The notes beneath the pieces are model-generated. The model was not told the origin of the DNA. It did no database searches and saw only the letters and a list, made by a program, of their open reading frames with translations. Positions 1-7,582 of a stretch of 9,339 nt of DNA are shown one piece after another (the stretch's first letter is position 1; every line of letters starts with the position of its first letter). This stretch comes from DAOSWM01 sp035380045. Lineage in GTDB: Bacteria > Bacteroidota > Bacteroidia > Bacteroidales > Tenuifilaceae. The DNA is taken from NCBI GenBank assembly GCA_035380045.1, contig DAOSWM010000097.1:1-9339 (forward strand), given 5' to 3'. Position numbers and translations under genes: made by a program.

Positions 1-35
1 AGTTTCTCAGTGTCCTTCACAGAGTCACACAATGA

Positions 36-52
36 ACTTTTGAGACACCCTC
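36..52. mobile_element. Possible insertion-sequence terminal repeat (right end of an element lying left of the window)
   Basis: Read on the minus strand, the segment is GAGGGTGTCTCAAAAGT. This resembles terminal inverted repeats I recall from IS1182-like elements (GAGGCTGTCTCAAAAG type). No transposase is visible, because any element would extend left beyond position 1. The outer sequence contains an imperfect hairpin (6-12 with 18-24, one mismatch). The call rests on a short motif resemblance only. Confidence 0.25.
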
Positions 53-78
53 TTTTTTACCACATCGTCTTTTTTACC
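51..78. repeat. 11-bp direct repeat TCTTTTTTACC, two copies
   Basis: The 11-mer occurs at 51-61 and again at 68-78, a 17-bp period. The second copy overlaps the stop codon of the DUF4293 gene (74-76, minus strand). It may be a small local duplication; the first copy abuts the possible insertion-sequence end at 36-52. Confidence 0.6.
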
Positions 79-538
79 TGAGCCGGTCTAAACTTCTAAC
101 CAGCGCTTCATCGCGTGCTATTGCCCGAAGGGCAAGAAAAACAAGTATTGCCGATACAGTGGGGAACACGAAAAAGAGGGTAAAAGAGAAGTCGGCAGTT
201 ATTGCCTTCTGAGCCATTTTAATGTAGTAAAACATAAGCCCCTGCAATCCAACAAGTAGAATCACATTGAATGTTGAGAGCCTAATCTGAAGTATCCTAC
301 GCTTGAATAGGAATATTGAAACTACCGTAACAAGCAAGCATAATGATATAAGTATTGAAAGAGGGAGCGTGCTAAAGGCAGCCCTCTCCCCCGTTTTTTG
401 TACTATAAAACCTTTAAATCCTATCTCGTATACAATAGTATCAAACTCACCAACCATTTCTGCTATCGGGAAAAAAACTAAGAACGATAGCAGAATTGCT
501 GCAATTAGTAAAAAAACTGTTTGAATTCTCTGAATCAT
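74..538 (-). CDS. DUF4293 family integral membrane protein
   Basis: The protein has 154 residues and is a small inner-membrane protein of unknown function. It has four hydrophobic segments at about residues 6-24, 57-77, 88-107 and 114-138. The opening MIQRIQTVFLLIAAILL and the charged tail RDEALVRSLDRLR are, as I recall the family, hallmarks of DUF4293, which is confined largely to Bacteroidota. Length is normal for the family, so the gene looks intact. It starts 63 bases after the stop of the SPFH gene on the same strand, with no promoter match in the gap, so co-transcription from that gene is likely. The start has no clear Shine-Dalgarno site, as is common in this phylum. No enzymatic motif is visible and I assign no function. 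Confidence 0.88.
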   Translation of the reverse strand: MIQRIQTVFLLIAAILLSFLVFFPIAEMVGEFDTIVYEIGFKGFIVQKTGERAAFSTLPLSILISLCLLVTVVSIFLFKRRILQIRLSTFNVILLVGLQGLMFYYIKMAQKAITADFSFTLFFVFPTVSAILVFLALRAIARDEALVRSLDRLR

Positions 539-601
539 CGTTATTCAATTTCTAGTAAAACAACAAAAGCTCTACTCAACTAGTCGAATTCCAACAAAAG
601 T

Positions 602-1414
602 TTAGTTACTACCTAAAATTAAAGGTAGTCCATCCTTTCCGCTTCCCACAACAACCACCTTTGTGTTGGGTGACTTAGCAAGTTCAGTTGTTGCTTCAAT
701 GCCCCGCATCTTTAGCAAGTTGGTGGTTAAACTACTATTAATAATTTGGTTTGCACGAGCTTCACCTTCGGCTGCAATTCTTCTTCGTTCAGCTTCACTT
801 TTTTCGCGGTCGAGCTTAAATTGGTACGCAAGCGCTTCCTGCTCCTGAGTTAGCTTATTCTCAATAGCCTGCTGTATTTGCTGTGGTAAGCTGATGCTTC
901 TGATGAGCAAGGCTCTCATGTCAATGTAATTCTTATTCAAAATTTTAGCAGTTTCGGTAATTATTGTTTGCTCCACCTCGCTACGTTTGGTTGAATAAAT
1001 TTCTTCAGCGGTATACCTTCCGGCTACCTGGCGAACCGAAGAGCGTACCTCTGGAATAACCAATTGATTAATATAGTTTTTCCCAAAAATTTCATGTAAT
1101 GAACCAATATTTTGATAAATTGGGTTAAATCGAACCGAGATATCGATTATTACTTTAAGACCATTCTTATCTAGCACATCCATAGTTTCCTCTGCCTTAA
1201 GCTCCTTTACGTCGTACACATGAAAGTCATTCCATGGGGCAACTACATGAAATCCAGGCTGGTAAATATTCTCCTTATCCAAACCAGAGGTAAAGGGTCT
1301 AAAAATAACGGCTCTTTCCCCGGGTTGAATAATGTAGAACATTCTGCTACTGAAGATTATCAACAATAAAACTCCTACAATTAGCACAACTATTAGTAAC
1401 TGATTCCTTTTCAT
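602..1414 (-). CDS. SPFH/prohibitin-family membrane protein
   Basis: The protein has 270 residues. An N-terminal membrane anchor (about residues 7-27) is followed by an SPFH (band 7) domain at about 30-190. This begins with the typical IIQPGERAVIFRPF stretch and includes the YTAEEIYSTKRSEVEQ and LLIRSISLP regions seen in prohibitins. A charged, Glu/Arg/Ala-rich stretch at about 190-225 should form a coiled coil. Prohibitin-family proteins form large membrane-bound rings that modulate proteases such as FtsH or organise membrane domains; which role applies here cannot be told. The length matches prohibitins rather than HflK/HflC, and no second hflK-like partner lies beside it. A good minus-strand promoter lies upstream at 1465-1497. 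The gene is probably first in a two-gene unit with the DUF4293 gene. Confidence 0.9.
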   Translation of the reverse strand: MKRNQLLIVVLIVGVLLLIIFSSRMFYIIQPGERAVIFRPFTSGLDKENIYQPGFHVVAPWNDFHVYDVKELKAEETMDVLDKNGLKVIIDISVRFNPIYQNIGSLHEIFGKNYINQLVIPEVRSSVRQVAGRYTAEEIYSTKRSEVEQTIITETAKILNKNYIDMRALLIRSISLPQQIQQAIENKLTQEQEALAYQFKLDREKSEAERRRIAAEGEARANQIINSSLTTNLLKMRGIEATTELAKSPNTKVVVVGSGKDGLPLILGSN

Positions 1415-1464
1415 CGTTATATATGGTTTTAGTTAATATTCATTTCTTAACTTTTTTTCGGAAA

Positions 1465-1497
1465 CAAAGTTAGTGTAATCCTAAAAAACAGCCCCAA
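1465..1497 (-). promoter_or_regulatory. Bacteroidota-type promoter for the SPFH gene
   Basis: On the minus strand, TAACTTTG (1465-1472) is an exact match to the -7 consensus TAnnTTTG of this phylum. A TTG at 1495-1497 lies 22 bases upstream, within the 17-23 base spacing described for Flavobacterium. The SPFH start codon would follow a leader of roughly 45 bases. Confidence 0.55.
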
Positions 1498-1556
1498 TTA
1501 TACCCTACATTTTTTAATATTTTAAGGAAATGTAATTTTGTTGGACAATTTTCTAT

Positions 1557-1564
1557 TAGGTTTG
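1557..1564 (+). promoter_or_regulatory. Candidate -7 promoter box for the TonB-dependent receptor gene
   Basis: TAGGTTTG matches TAnnTTTG exactly and lies about 40 bases before the receptor start codon. The only nearby -33-like element, TTTG at 1537-1540, is 16 bases upstream, which is shorter than usual. A second exact match, TAATTTTG (1533-1540), has no upstream TTG at a good distance. Confidence 0.35.
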
Positions 1565-1603
1565 TAGTTTTTTGAATAGTTCACTTTTTGTTTAGTATAA
1601 CCA

Positions 1604-4096
1604 ATGATTAAACGATTCCAAAATAATATTTCAAAAAGTATTTTTACTGTTTTTAAGCTAATTCTTTTTTTCTTATTGGTTCACCAACAAACTTTCGGAC
1701 AGGGTTTGGGGCAAATTTTTGGAACCATAACTGACCAAAACGGGAAACCTGTACCCTACGCAAACATTGTGATTAAGGGAACAACCCTTGGGATTGCTGC
1801 CAACGAGTTTGGCAAGTATAAGCTTATGGTTCCTCAGTCCGATACCATAACCGTTGAATTTTCGAGCATTGGTTACTCAAACCTCTCAGTTCCAATTAAA
1901 ATAAGTGCCGGAGAAAGTAAGCAGCTAAACGTAACTCTTCAGCTGTCTCAGAGCCAAATAGAAGAGGTTTCGGTTCTTGCCTACCAACGAAGGTTTGGCA
2001 ATATTGAGCGCATTGACCATCGCGACATCGATTTTATTCCCGATGTATCGGGAAATTTTGAATCGCTGCTAAAATCCCTTCCCGGAGTCTCCTCCTCCAA
2101 CGAGCTTAGCTCACAGTACTCGGTTCGCGGTGGTAGCTTCGACGAGAACCTTGTGTACGTTAACGATATTGAGGTTTACCGCCCGTTTCTAATACGTTCT
2201 GGGCAACAGGAAGGCCTTAGCTTCATTAACTCCGACATGGTTGAGGGGGTTGAATTCTCTGCAGGTGGATTTAATGCTGAGTTTGGCGATAAGATGGCAT
2301 CGGTTCTCAGCATTCGCTACCGTCAACCTCTTAAAAATTCTGCTCGTGCAGAGGTCAGTTTGCTTGGTGCAAGCGGTGTGGTTGAAGGTGTTTCGAAAAA
2401 CGGGAAATTCTCACACATTTCAGGAATTCGTTACAAAACTTCACAGTACCTCCTTCGTACTTTGGATGTAAAGGGCGACTACAAACCTTCGTTTGTCGAT
2501 TTTCAAACCAACCTGGTTTGGCGTTTCAGCAACAGGTTTAGCGTTAGCTTCCTGGGAAACTACTCGTCAAACAAGTACCTTTTTGCTCCTGAAATTAGGG
2601 AAACTCGCTTCGGAACCTTCAACAATGCACTTCAGCTGAAGGTTTACTACGATGGACAGGAAGTGAACCGCTTCGAAACTGCGCAGGGCGCAGTAACCTT
2701 CGATTTTCGTCCAACCGAGGAACTATCGTTAAAAGTAATCGCCAGTACTTACGTTGCTCGTGAGGCCGAAACCTTCGATGTGCTAGGACAATACTTGCTT
2801 AACGAGCTGGATAATAATTTAGGTTCAACTACCTATGGCGACAGCCTTATAAATGTTGGAATTGGCGGATTCCTGAATCATGCCCGAAACTACCTAAACG
2901 CCGACTTCTACCGGTTTGAGCATCTGGGTTCGCACGTAACCGAAGCCAACAAGCTGAAGTGGGGCTTCCGATTCCAGATTGAGAACATAAGCGATGAAAT
3001 AAACGAGTGGGAACTCATCGACTCCTCGGGCTACGCAGTTCCATATAACGGCGAGGAACTAGTATTAAACTACTGGCTCCGCTCAGCAAATACGCTTACA
3101 TCGAACCGTTTTTCGGGTTACGTTCAGGATGCTTTCACCATCGATTTTACGAAATGGGCGCTAACGCTAACCGCTGGAGTTCGGTCAACCTACTGGACAT
3201 ATAATCAGCAGCTGAATGTAAGTCCACGTGCCTCAGCAATTATTAAGCCCGACTGGAAACGCAACGTTGCATTTCATATTTCAGGGGGATACTACCACCA
3301 ACCGCCTATTTATAAAGAATTCCGATTGTCAAATGGCAACTTAAATGACGAAATTCTTGCACAGGAATCAATCCATTTTGTTCTGGGAAGCGAGTACCAT
3401 TTTATTGCGTGGAAGCGTCCGTTTAGGTTCCAGGCCGAAGTTTACCACAAGCATTTCAACAATATCATTCCATATAAAATTGATAATGTGCGTATTAAGT
3501 ACACTGGTGAAAACTTAGCCACCGGTTTTGCTCAAGGAATCGACCTGAAAGTGAACGGAGAATTCGTTGAGGGCGCCGAATCGTGGGCCAGCATCTCGGT
3601 GATGCGTGCGTACGAAGATGTTCTGAACGATTTTTACATCGATAGCGATGGGAACAGGGTTGAACCGGGTTACTATCCACGTCCCACCGATCAGCGTTTT
3701 AATGTAGGAGTATTCTTTCAGGACTACCTTGCAGGGCAACCCACATTTCGGGTCCATTTAAGCGGTCACTACGGAACCGGATTGCCTTTTGCAATGCCAA
3801 AATCGGAAAGGTACGACTTGTTCGACCGTATGCCATCGTACAAACGAATAGATATCGGATTCACAAAAGTTTTTAAGGATGATAGAGGGAAAGGCGGAAC
3901 CTCGCTTAACAACATTAAGTGGTTAAAAAGCCTTTGGCTTGGCGCCGAAGTTTTCAACCTTTTCGATTTCAACAACACAATCTCATTTCTTTGGGTAAAA
4001 ACCGTTGGAAACCAAGAAAATCTTGCTGGAACTTACGCTGTTCCAAATTACCTAACATCGCGCAGGTTAAATATTAAACTAACTGCACGTTTCTAA
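1604..4096 (+). CDS. TonB-dependent outer-membrane receptor with carboxypeptidase-regulatory-like domain
   Basis: This 830-residue protein begins with a signal peptide: basic residues, a hydrophobic core at about 13-26, and likely cleavage near FGQ (31-33). A carboxypeptidase-regulatory-like beta-sandwich follows at about 37-115 (GTITDQNGKPVPYANI). Next come the EEVSVLA linker (120-126) and the plug domain, about 135-240, with the conserved RGG at 175-177. The rest is the 22-stranded barrel, ending in a C-terminal Phe (LTARF) as expected for outer-membrane insertion. Such receptors import scarce large ligands using TonB-ExbBD energy. The protein is shorter than typical SusC proteins (about 1000 residues) and no susD gene follows, so it is not a standard glycan-uptake pair. 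The ligand is unknown. The glpD gene begins 100 bases downstream on the same strand, so a functional link is possible but unproven. Confidence 0.92.
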   Translation: MIKRFQNNISKSIFTVFKLILFFLLVHQQTFGQGLGQIFGTITDQNGKPVPYANIVIKGTTLGIAANEFGKYKLMVPQSDTITVEFSSIGYSNLSVPIKISAGESKQLNVTLQLSQSQIEEVSVLAYQRRFGNIERIDHRDIDFIPDVSGNFESLLKSLPGVSSSNELSSQYSVRGGSFDENLVYVNDIEVYRPFLIRSGQQEGLSFINSDMVEGVEFSAGGFNAEFGDKMASVLSIRYRQPLKNSARAEVSLLGASGVVEGVSKNGKFSHISGIRYKTSQYLLRTLDVKGDYKPSFVDFQTNLVWRFSNRFSVSFLGNYSSNKYLFAPEIRETRFGTFNNALQLKVYYDGQEVNRFETAQGAVTFDFRPTEELSLKVIASTYVAREAETFDVLGQYLLNELDNNLGSTTYGDSLINVGIGGFLNHARNYLNADFYRFEHLGSHVTEANKLKWGFRFQIENISDEINEWELIDSSGYAVPYNGEELVLNYWLRSANTLTSNRFSGYVQDAFTIDFTKWALTLTAGVRSTYWTYNQQLNVSPRASAIIKPDWKRNVAFHISGGYYHQPPIYKEFRLSNGNLNDEILAQESIHFVLGSEYHFIAWKRPFRFQAEVYHKHFNNIIPYKIDNVRIKYTGENLATGFAQGIDLKVNGEFVEGAESWASISVMRAYEDVLNDFYIDSDGNRVEPGYYPRPTDQRFNVGVFFQDYLAGQPTFRVHLSGHYGTGLPFAMPKSERYDLFDRMPSYKRIDIGFTKVFKDDRGKGGTSLNNIKWLKSLWLGAEVFNLFDFNNTISFLWVKTVGNQENLAGTYAVPNYLTSRRLNIKLTARF

Positions 4097-4114
4097 ATTA
4101 TTTATCGAGTTTTC

Positions 4115-4132
4115 AACTTTAAAAGTTTTTTT
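4115..4132 (+). terminator. Weak AT-rich terminator-like hairpin after the receptor gene
   Basis: AACTTT (4115-4120) pairs with AAAGTT (4122-4127), and the T-run 4126-4132 follows or overlaps the stem. The stem has almost no G-C pairs, so termination may be partial and read-through into glpD is possible. Confidence 0.25.
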
Positions 4133-4145
4133 AACATTTGTTAAA
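4130..4145. promoter_or_regulatory. Dyad-symmetric site TTTAACA-TT-TGTTAAA upstream of glpD
   Basis: Seven-base arms surround a TT centre, giving a 16-bp near-perfect palindrome about 50 bases before the glpD start codon. It could be a repressor operator or part of the preceding gene's 3' structure. AT-rich DNA produces such dyads by chance fairly often. Confidence 0.25.
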
Positions 4146-4174
4146 CAGCTTTTTACAGTTACTAGCTGATATTT

Positions 4175-4195
4175 GTAGAAAGTAAAACTTTCTGC
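4175..4195 (+). promoter_or_regulatory. Hairpin immediately upstream of the glpD start codon
   Basis: GTAGAAAGT (4175-4183) pairs with ACTTTCTGC (4187-4195) around an AAA loop. Seven contiguous Watson-Crick pairs are followed by a T-G wobble and a closing G-C pair. The structure ends one base before the ATG at 4197 and would cover the ribosome-binding region in RNA. It could tune translation of glpD, or act as an operator in DNA. Confidence 0.4.
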
Positions 4196-4196
4196 A

Positions 4197-5828
4197 ATGG
4201 AACGTATTTTCGATAAGCTTACCCAGCAACATTTCGATGTTATTGTAATTGGTGGAGGAATTACAGGAGTTTCTGTAGCATACGAAGCAGCCACTAGAGG
4301 ATTAAGCGTTGCGCTTTTTGAGAAGGACGATTTTGGACAGGCAACATCGGCAGCTACCTCAAAGCTAATTCATGGAGGTTTGCGCTACCTAAAAAACCTT
4401 GAGTTTGGGTTAGTACGTGAATCGCTCACCGAGCGAAGAGTTTGGGAAAACATTGCACCAAACTTTGTTTACCCAATCCCCTTTATGGTTCCAACCTACA
4501 ACAACCTGAAAAGCAACCGTTTCTTCCTTTTCATGGGAATGGTTCTTTACGATATGCTTTCGTACGATAAAGCAATGACATGGGATAAAACCAAGAAACT
4601 TCCGTTGCACAGTACCATCAGCGCAAAAAGAACTCTTTCACTGGAACAGTGTGTAAAAACCAAGGGGTTAACTGGCTCCAGCATCTACTACGATTGCCAA
4701 AATATCAATCCCGAACGTTTAACGCTTTCGGTTTTAAAATCAGCAATTGCCAACGGTGTCAAAGCGGCAAACTATGCAAAGGTAAAATCGTTTGTGCGTT
4801 CAAACGGAAATATATTGGGTGTAAACGTTGTTGATTCTCTTTCAGGAATAGAACATCAGTTTACAGCAAAAGTTACCATAAATTGCGCCGGACCGTGGGC
4901 TGATATTGTGCTAAACTCAGCAAATACAGAGAATGGGAAGAAACACAATATTCGCCGTTCTGAGGGAATTCATATCATCACAAAAAAACTTGTTAATAAG
5001 CACGCTGTAACGGTTATGACAAAAGATGGCCGGCACATTATGCTGATGCCGTGGCGTAACCATTCATTAATTGGAACAACCGACAAGGAATACACCGGCG
5101 ATCCTGATGATTACAAAGTTACAAAGGAAAGCATTCAGGGACTTATTGATGATATGAACGAAAATTACGGTTGCGAACAACTCAAGTACGAGGATGTAAT
5201 TTTCGCCTACGGTGGATTACGTCCTTTGGTTGATGACCAAACCCAGGGTTCATACGAATCATCGCGCAAGTACGAAATTTACGATAATGCAAAGAATGGT
5301 CTAAACGGCCTAATAACAATTGAAGGCGGAAAATATACCACCAGCCGAAAACTTGCCTGTCAAGCGATGAGAAAAGTGGAAAAGAAACTTAACAGAAAAC
5401 TCGAAAAATCAGTAACAAACAAACAATACCTTGAAGGAAGTAATATTAAGGACATGAGCGATTTTATTACAAAATTAAAATCCAACTATCCCAATTTTTC
5501 ACCAGAAACTGTTGAATATGTTGGTAAAAACTACGGCACCCATTGCCACGAGGTGTTTACAATTGCTAAGAGTAGCAGCAACCTGAATGAAGTTATTACA
5601 AATGATGGTGAAATTTTAGCCGAGGTTGCCTACGCAATTCAGCACGAAATGGCAAAATCGCTCACCGATATTTTCTTCCGTAGAACCGGAATCGGAACTC
5701 TCGGGTATCCGGGCGATGAAGTTTTCAATAAGGTAACCAACATTGCTCAGGAAATGCTAAATTGGGACGAAAACAAAACTCAGCTCGAAGTTAAGAAGGC
5801 GATGATGATTTTTAATCTGCCAAGGTAA
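4197..5828 (+). CDS. glpD: FAD-dependent glycerol-3-phosphate dehydrogenase (GlpD/GlpA type)
   Basis: The 543-residue enzyme should oxidise sn-glycerol 3-phosphate to DHAP at the membrane, passing electrons to quinone. The N-terminal FAD-binding fold has GGGITG at 19-24 and the ribose-binding Glu at 42. SKLIHGGLRYL (55-65) matches the GlpD signature and carries the Arg (63) that contacts substrate phosphate in the E. coli enzyme. Other conserved points are His259 in SEGIHI, the GTTDKEYTGDP stretch, Arg342 in GGLRPL, and Lys379 in GGKYTTSRK. The last 120 residues form the helical C-terminal domain of the family. All expected catalytic positions are present and the length is normal. Close linkage with an AGPS-like oxidase and an FGGY kinase, rather than glpF and a canonical glpK, raises the possibility that its true substrate is a modified glycerol phosphate such as 1-O-alkyl-glycerol 3-phosphate; that part is inference. 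Confidence 0.9.
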   Translation: MERIFDKLTQQHFDVIVIGGGITGVSVAYEAATRGLSVALFEKDDFGQATSAATSKLIHGGLRYLKNLEFGLVRESLTERRVWENIAPNFVYPIPFMVPTYNNLKSNRFFLFMGMVLYDMLSYDKAMTWDKTKKLPLHSTISAKRTLSLEQCVKTKGLTGSSIYYDCQNINPERLTLSVLKSAIANGVKAANYAKVKSFVRSNGNILGVNVVDSLSGIEHQFTAKVTINCAGPWADIVLNSANTENGKKHNIRRSEGIHIITKKLVNKHAVTVMTKDGRHIMLMPWRNHSLIGTTDKEYTGDPDDYKVTKESIQGLIDDMNENYGCEQLKYEDVIFAYGGLRPLVDDQTQGSYESSRKYEIYDNAKNGLNGLITIEGGKYTTSRKLACQAMRKVEKKLNRKLEKSVTNKQYLEGSNIKDMSDFITKLKSNYPNFSPETVEYVGKNYGTHCHEVFTIAKSSSNLNEVITNDGEILAEVAYAIQHEMAKSLTDIFFRRTGIGTLGYPGDEVFNKVTNIAQEMLNWDENKTQLEVKKAMMIFNLPR

Positions 5829-5832
5829 TAGA

Positions 5833-5862
5833 TGGCAGTTGGCAGTTGGCAGTTGGCAGTTG
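5833..5862. repeat. Tandem heptamer repeat (TGGCAGT, four copies)
   Basis: Four perfect copies of TGGCAGT run from 5833 to 5860, followed by TG and then a diverged continuation (ACATTTGAC). They begin five bases after the glpD stop codon and end about 50 bases before the next start codon. This is a short-sequence tandem repeat able to change copy number by slippage. It does not disturb either reading frame. Confidence 0.9.
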
Positions 5863-5910
5863 ACATTTGACTAATTTTACTGAATAATAATTTCTTCAAA
5901 ATACAGAACA

Positions 5911-7539
5911 ATGAACGGGACATACAGAGATATTTTTAAATGGGGTGATAAGCGTGAAACGGTTGTTGACAAAGGCACAATAAAACTTATTAAAGAAAAG
6001 ATTGGATATACTGATGAGGAACTAAAACAAAAGCATCTTTTTGGAAACGAACAGGTTAAACTCGAAAAGCCAAGCGGATTAAGCCCCGAAATAATCTCAA
6101 ATCTGGAACAGATTGTAGGAAAAGAAAACGTTGGAACCGACGATTACTCTCGTGCTGCCCACGCGTACGGAAAGTACTACGCCGATTTGCTTCTGCTTCG
6201 AATGGGTAAAATCCCAACTCCTCCCGATGCTGTTGTATTTCCTCGTAATGCTGATGAAGTGATAAAAATTGTTGAACTATGCAACGCCAATAAAATTGCA
6301 ATTACTCCCTTCGGCGGACACTCATCGGTAACCCGTGGAGTTGAAACTCCAAAAGGCGGAATCAGTCTCGATTTAACAAAGCATCTAAATAAAGTTCTTG
6401 AAGTAAACGAAATAAATTCAACCTGTACGGTTCAGGCCGGAATGTACGGACCAGCATTCGAAGATTTTCTGAATGCGAAGGGGTATTCGTGCGGACATTT
6501 CCCTCAGTCGTTCGAATATTCAACCGTTGGCGGTTGGTTTGCTGCAAAAGGAGCCGGACAAGCTTCAACCGGATACGGAAAAATTGAGCACATGGTTCTT
6601 GCCGTAAAAGTTGTAACTCCCAGCGGAGTAGTTGAAACAAAATGCTATCCTGCCAGCGCCCAGGGATGGGATCTGCACCAAATCTTTGCAGGTTCTGAGG
6701 GAACTCTCGGTGTTATTGTTGAGGTTACCATGAAAATACGCAAGTATCGTCCGGAAAATACGAAACACGCATCGTTCATTTTTAAGAATTTTGAATCGGC
6801 GGTCAACGCAATGCGCATAGCAATGCAGGGCGGAGTTGGATTACCTCATCTTTACCGTATTTCCGATCCTGAAGAAACTGAAATCGCATTTAAAACGAAG
6901 GAGTTCGATGGAACTTTTGCCGATAAATTCTTGAACACGCTTGGTTACAAATCAGGCAGTCGGTGCCTGATGTTTGTTGCCATTGAAGGCGATAGAGCCT
7001 ACACAAAGCAGGTTTCAAAATCGATATCAAGAATCGGCCGTAAGAATGGCGGTTTTGCCATTGGTGGAAACCCAACAAAAAAATGGCTTGAGCAACGTTA
7101 CTCAAGCGCGTATCTCCGCGATCCGCTGATGGATTTGGGAATTATGACCGATACACTTGAAACTGCAGTAATGTGGGATAATCTTATTCCTGTTTGGAAA
7201 TCAGTTAGAAGTTACCTGAAAAGTCGTGATAAAACTGTGGTAATGGTTCATATTTCGCACGTTTACGAGAATGGCGCAAATTTGTACTTTACATTCCTCA
7301 GTCCAATGATGAAAGGCAATGAGCTGAACGAATACATTGAATACCATAAAGGAATTATTGAAACAATAAACAAGGCGGGCGGATCGCTCTCGCACCATCA
7401 CGGAGTTGGACGAACACTTGCTCCATGGATGGAGCAGCAGCTGGGGAAAGAAAATCTTGCGTTGATGCAAGCAATTAAGAATCATCTCGATCCGAACGGA
7501 ATTATGAATCCCGGTGGAACGTTAGGACTTATTCCATAA
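5911..7539 (+). CDS. AGPS-like FAD-linked oxidase (alkyl-dihydroxyacetonephosphate synthase family)
   Basis: The 542-residue protein belongs to the vanillyl-alcohol-oxidase flavoprotein family. It has an FAD-binding domain (about residues 105-280) with PFGGHSSV at 133-140 and STVGGWFAAKGAG, then GSEGTLGV, and a C-terminal substrate domain. It aligns through most of its length with the catalytic part of human AGPS as I recall it. Residues essential in mammalian AGPS are present: Arg403 in AYLRD (Arg515), Tyr459 in NLYF (Tyr578), and the His triplet 495-497 in SLSHHHGVG (615-617). AGPS swaps the acyl chain of acyl-DHAP for a fatty alcohol, making the ether bond of ether lipids. Glycolate or lactate oxidases of the GlcD type lack the HHHGVG and YLRD combination. 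One difference from AGPS is GGHSSV in place of GGGTSV. E. coli YgcU is, from memory, another bacterial relative of unclear function. It lies 82 bases after glpD and is probably in the same operon. Confidence 0.85.
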   Translation: MNGTYRDIFKWGDKRETVVDKGTIKLIKEKIGYTDEELKQKHLFGNEQVKLEKPSGLSPEIISNLEQIVGKENVGTDDYSRAAHAYGKYYADLLLLRMGKIPTPPDAVVFPRNADEVIKIVELCNANKIAITPFGGHSSVTRGVETPKGGISLDLTKHLNKVLEVNEINSTCTVQAGMYGPAFEDFLNAKGYSCGHFPQSFEYSTVGGWFAAKGAGQASTGYGKIEHMVLAVKVVTPSGVVETKCYPASAQGWDLHQIFAGSEGTLGVIVEVTMKIRKYRPENTKHASFIFKNFESAVNAMRIAMQGGVGLPHLYRISDPEETEIAFKTKEFDGTFADKFLNTLGYKSGSRCLMFVAIEGDRAYTKQVSKSISRIGRKNGGFAIGGNPTKKWLEQRYSSAYLRDPLMDLGIMTDTLETAVMWDNLIPVWKSVRSYLKSRDKTVVMVHISHVYENGANLYFTFLSPMMKGNELNEYIEYHKGIIETINKAGGSLSHHHGVGRTLAPWMEQQLGKENLALMQAIKNHLDPNGIMNPGGTLGLIP

Positions 7540-7582
7540 TTTGGTTTAAATTCATATAAACTGATTAAATTTTATTTTTTTA

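Noticed and set aside
303..524. Open frame of 73 codons on the plus strand
   Set aside because: It lies wholly inside the DUF4293 gene on the opposite strand, which has a clear family match; this frame has no recognisable motif.
3495..3978. Several minus-strand open frames inside the receptor gene
   Set aside because: They overlap a well-supported beta-barrel coding frame, have no family features, and are rich in residues typical of antisense translation.
1604..4096. SusC-type glycan importer
   Set aside because: The protein is about 830 residues, shorter than typical SusC, and the next gene is glpD, not a SusD lipoprotein.
5833..5862. CRISPR or iteron-type origin
   Set aside because: Seven-base units without spacers are too short for CRISPR, and there is no replication initiator gene or other origin feature nearby.
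5911..7539. Glycolate or D-lactate oxidase subunit (GlcD-like)
   Set aside because: The shared FAD domain would allow this, but the SHHHGVG, AYLRD and NLYF positions fit AGPS, and no glcE/glcF-like partner genes are present.
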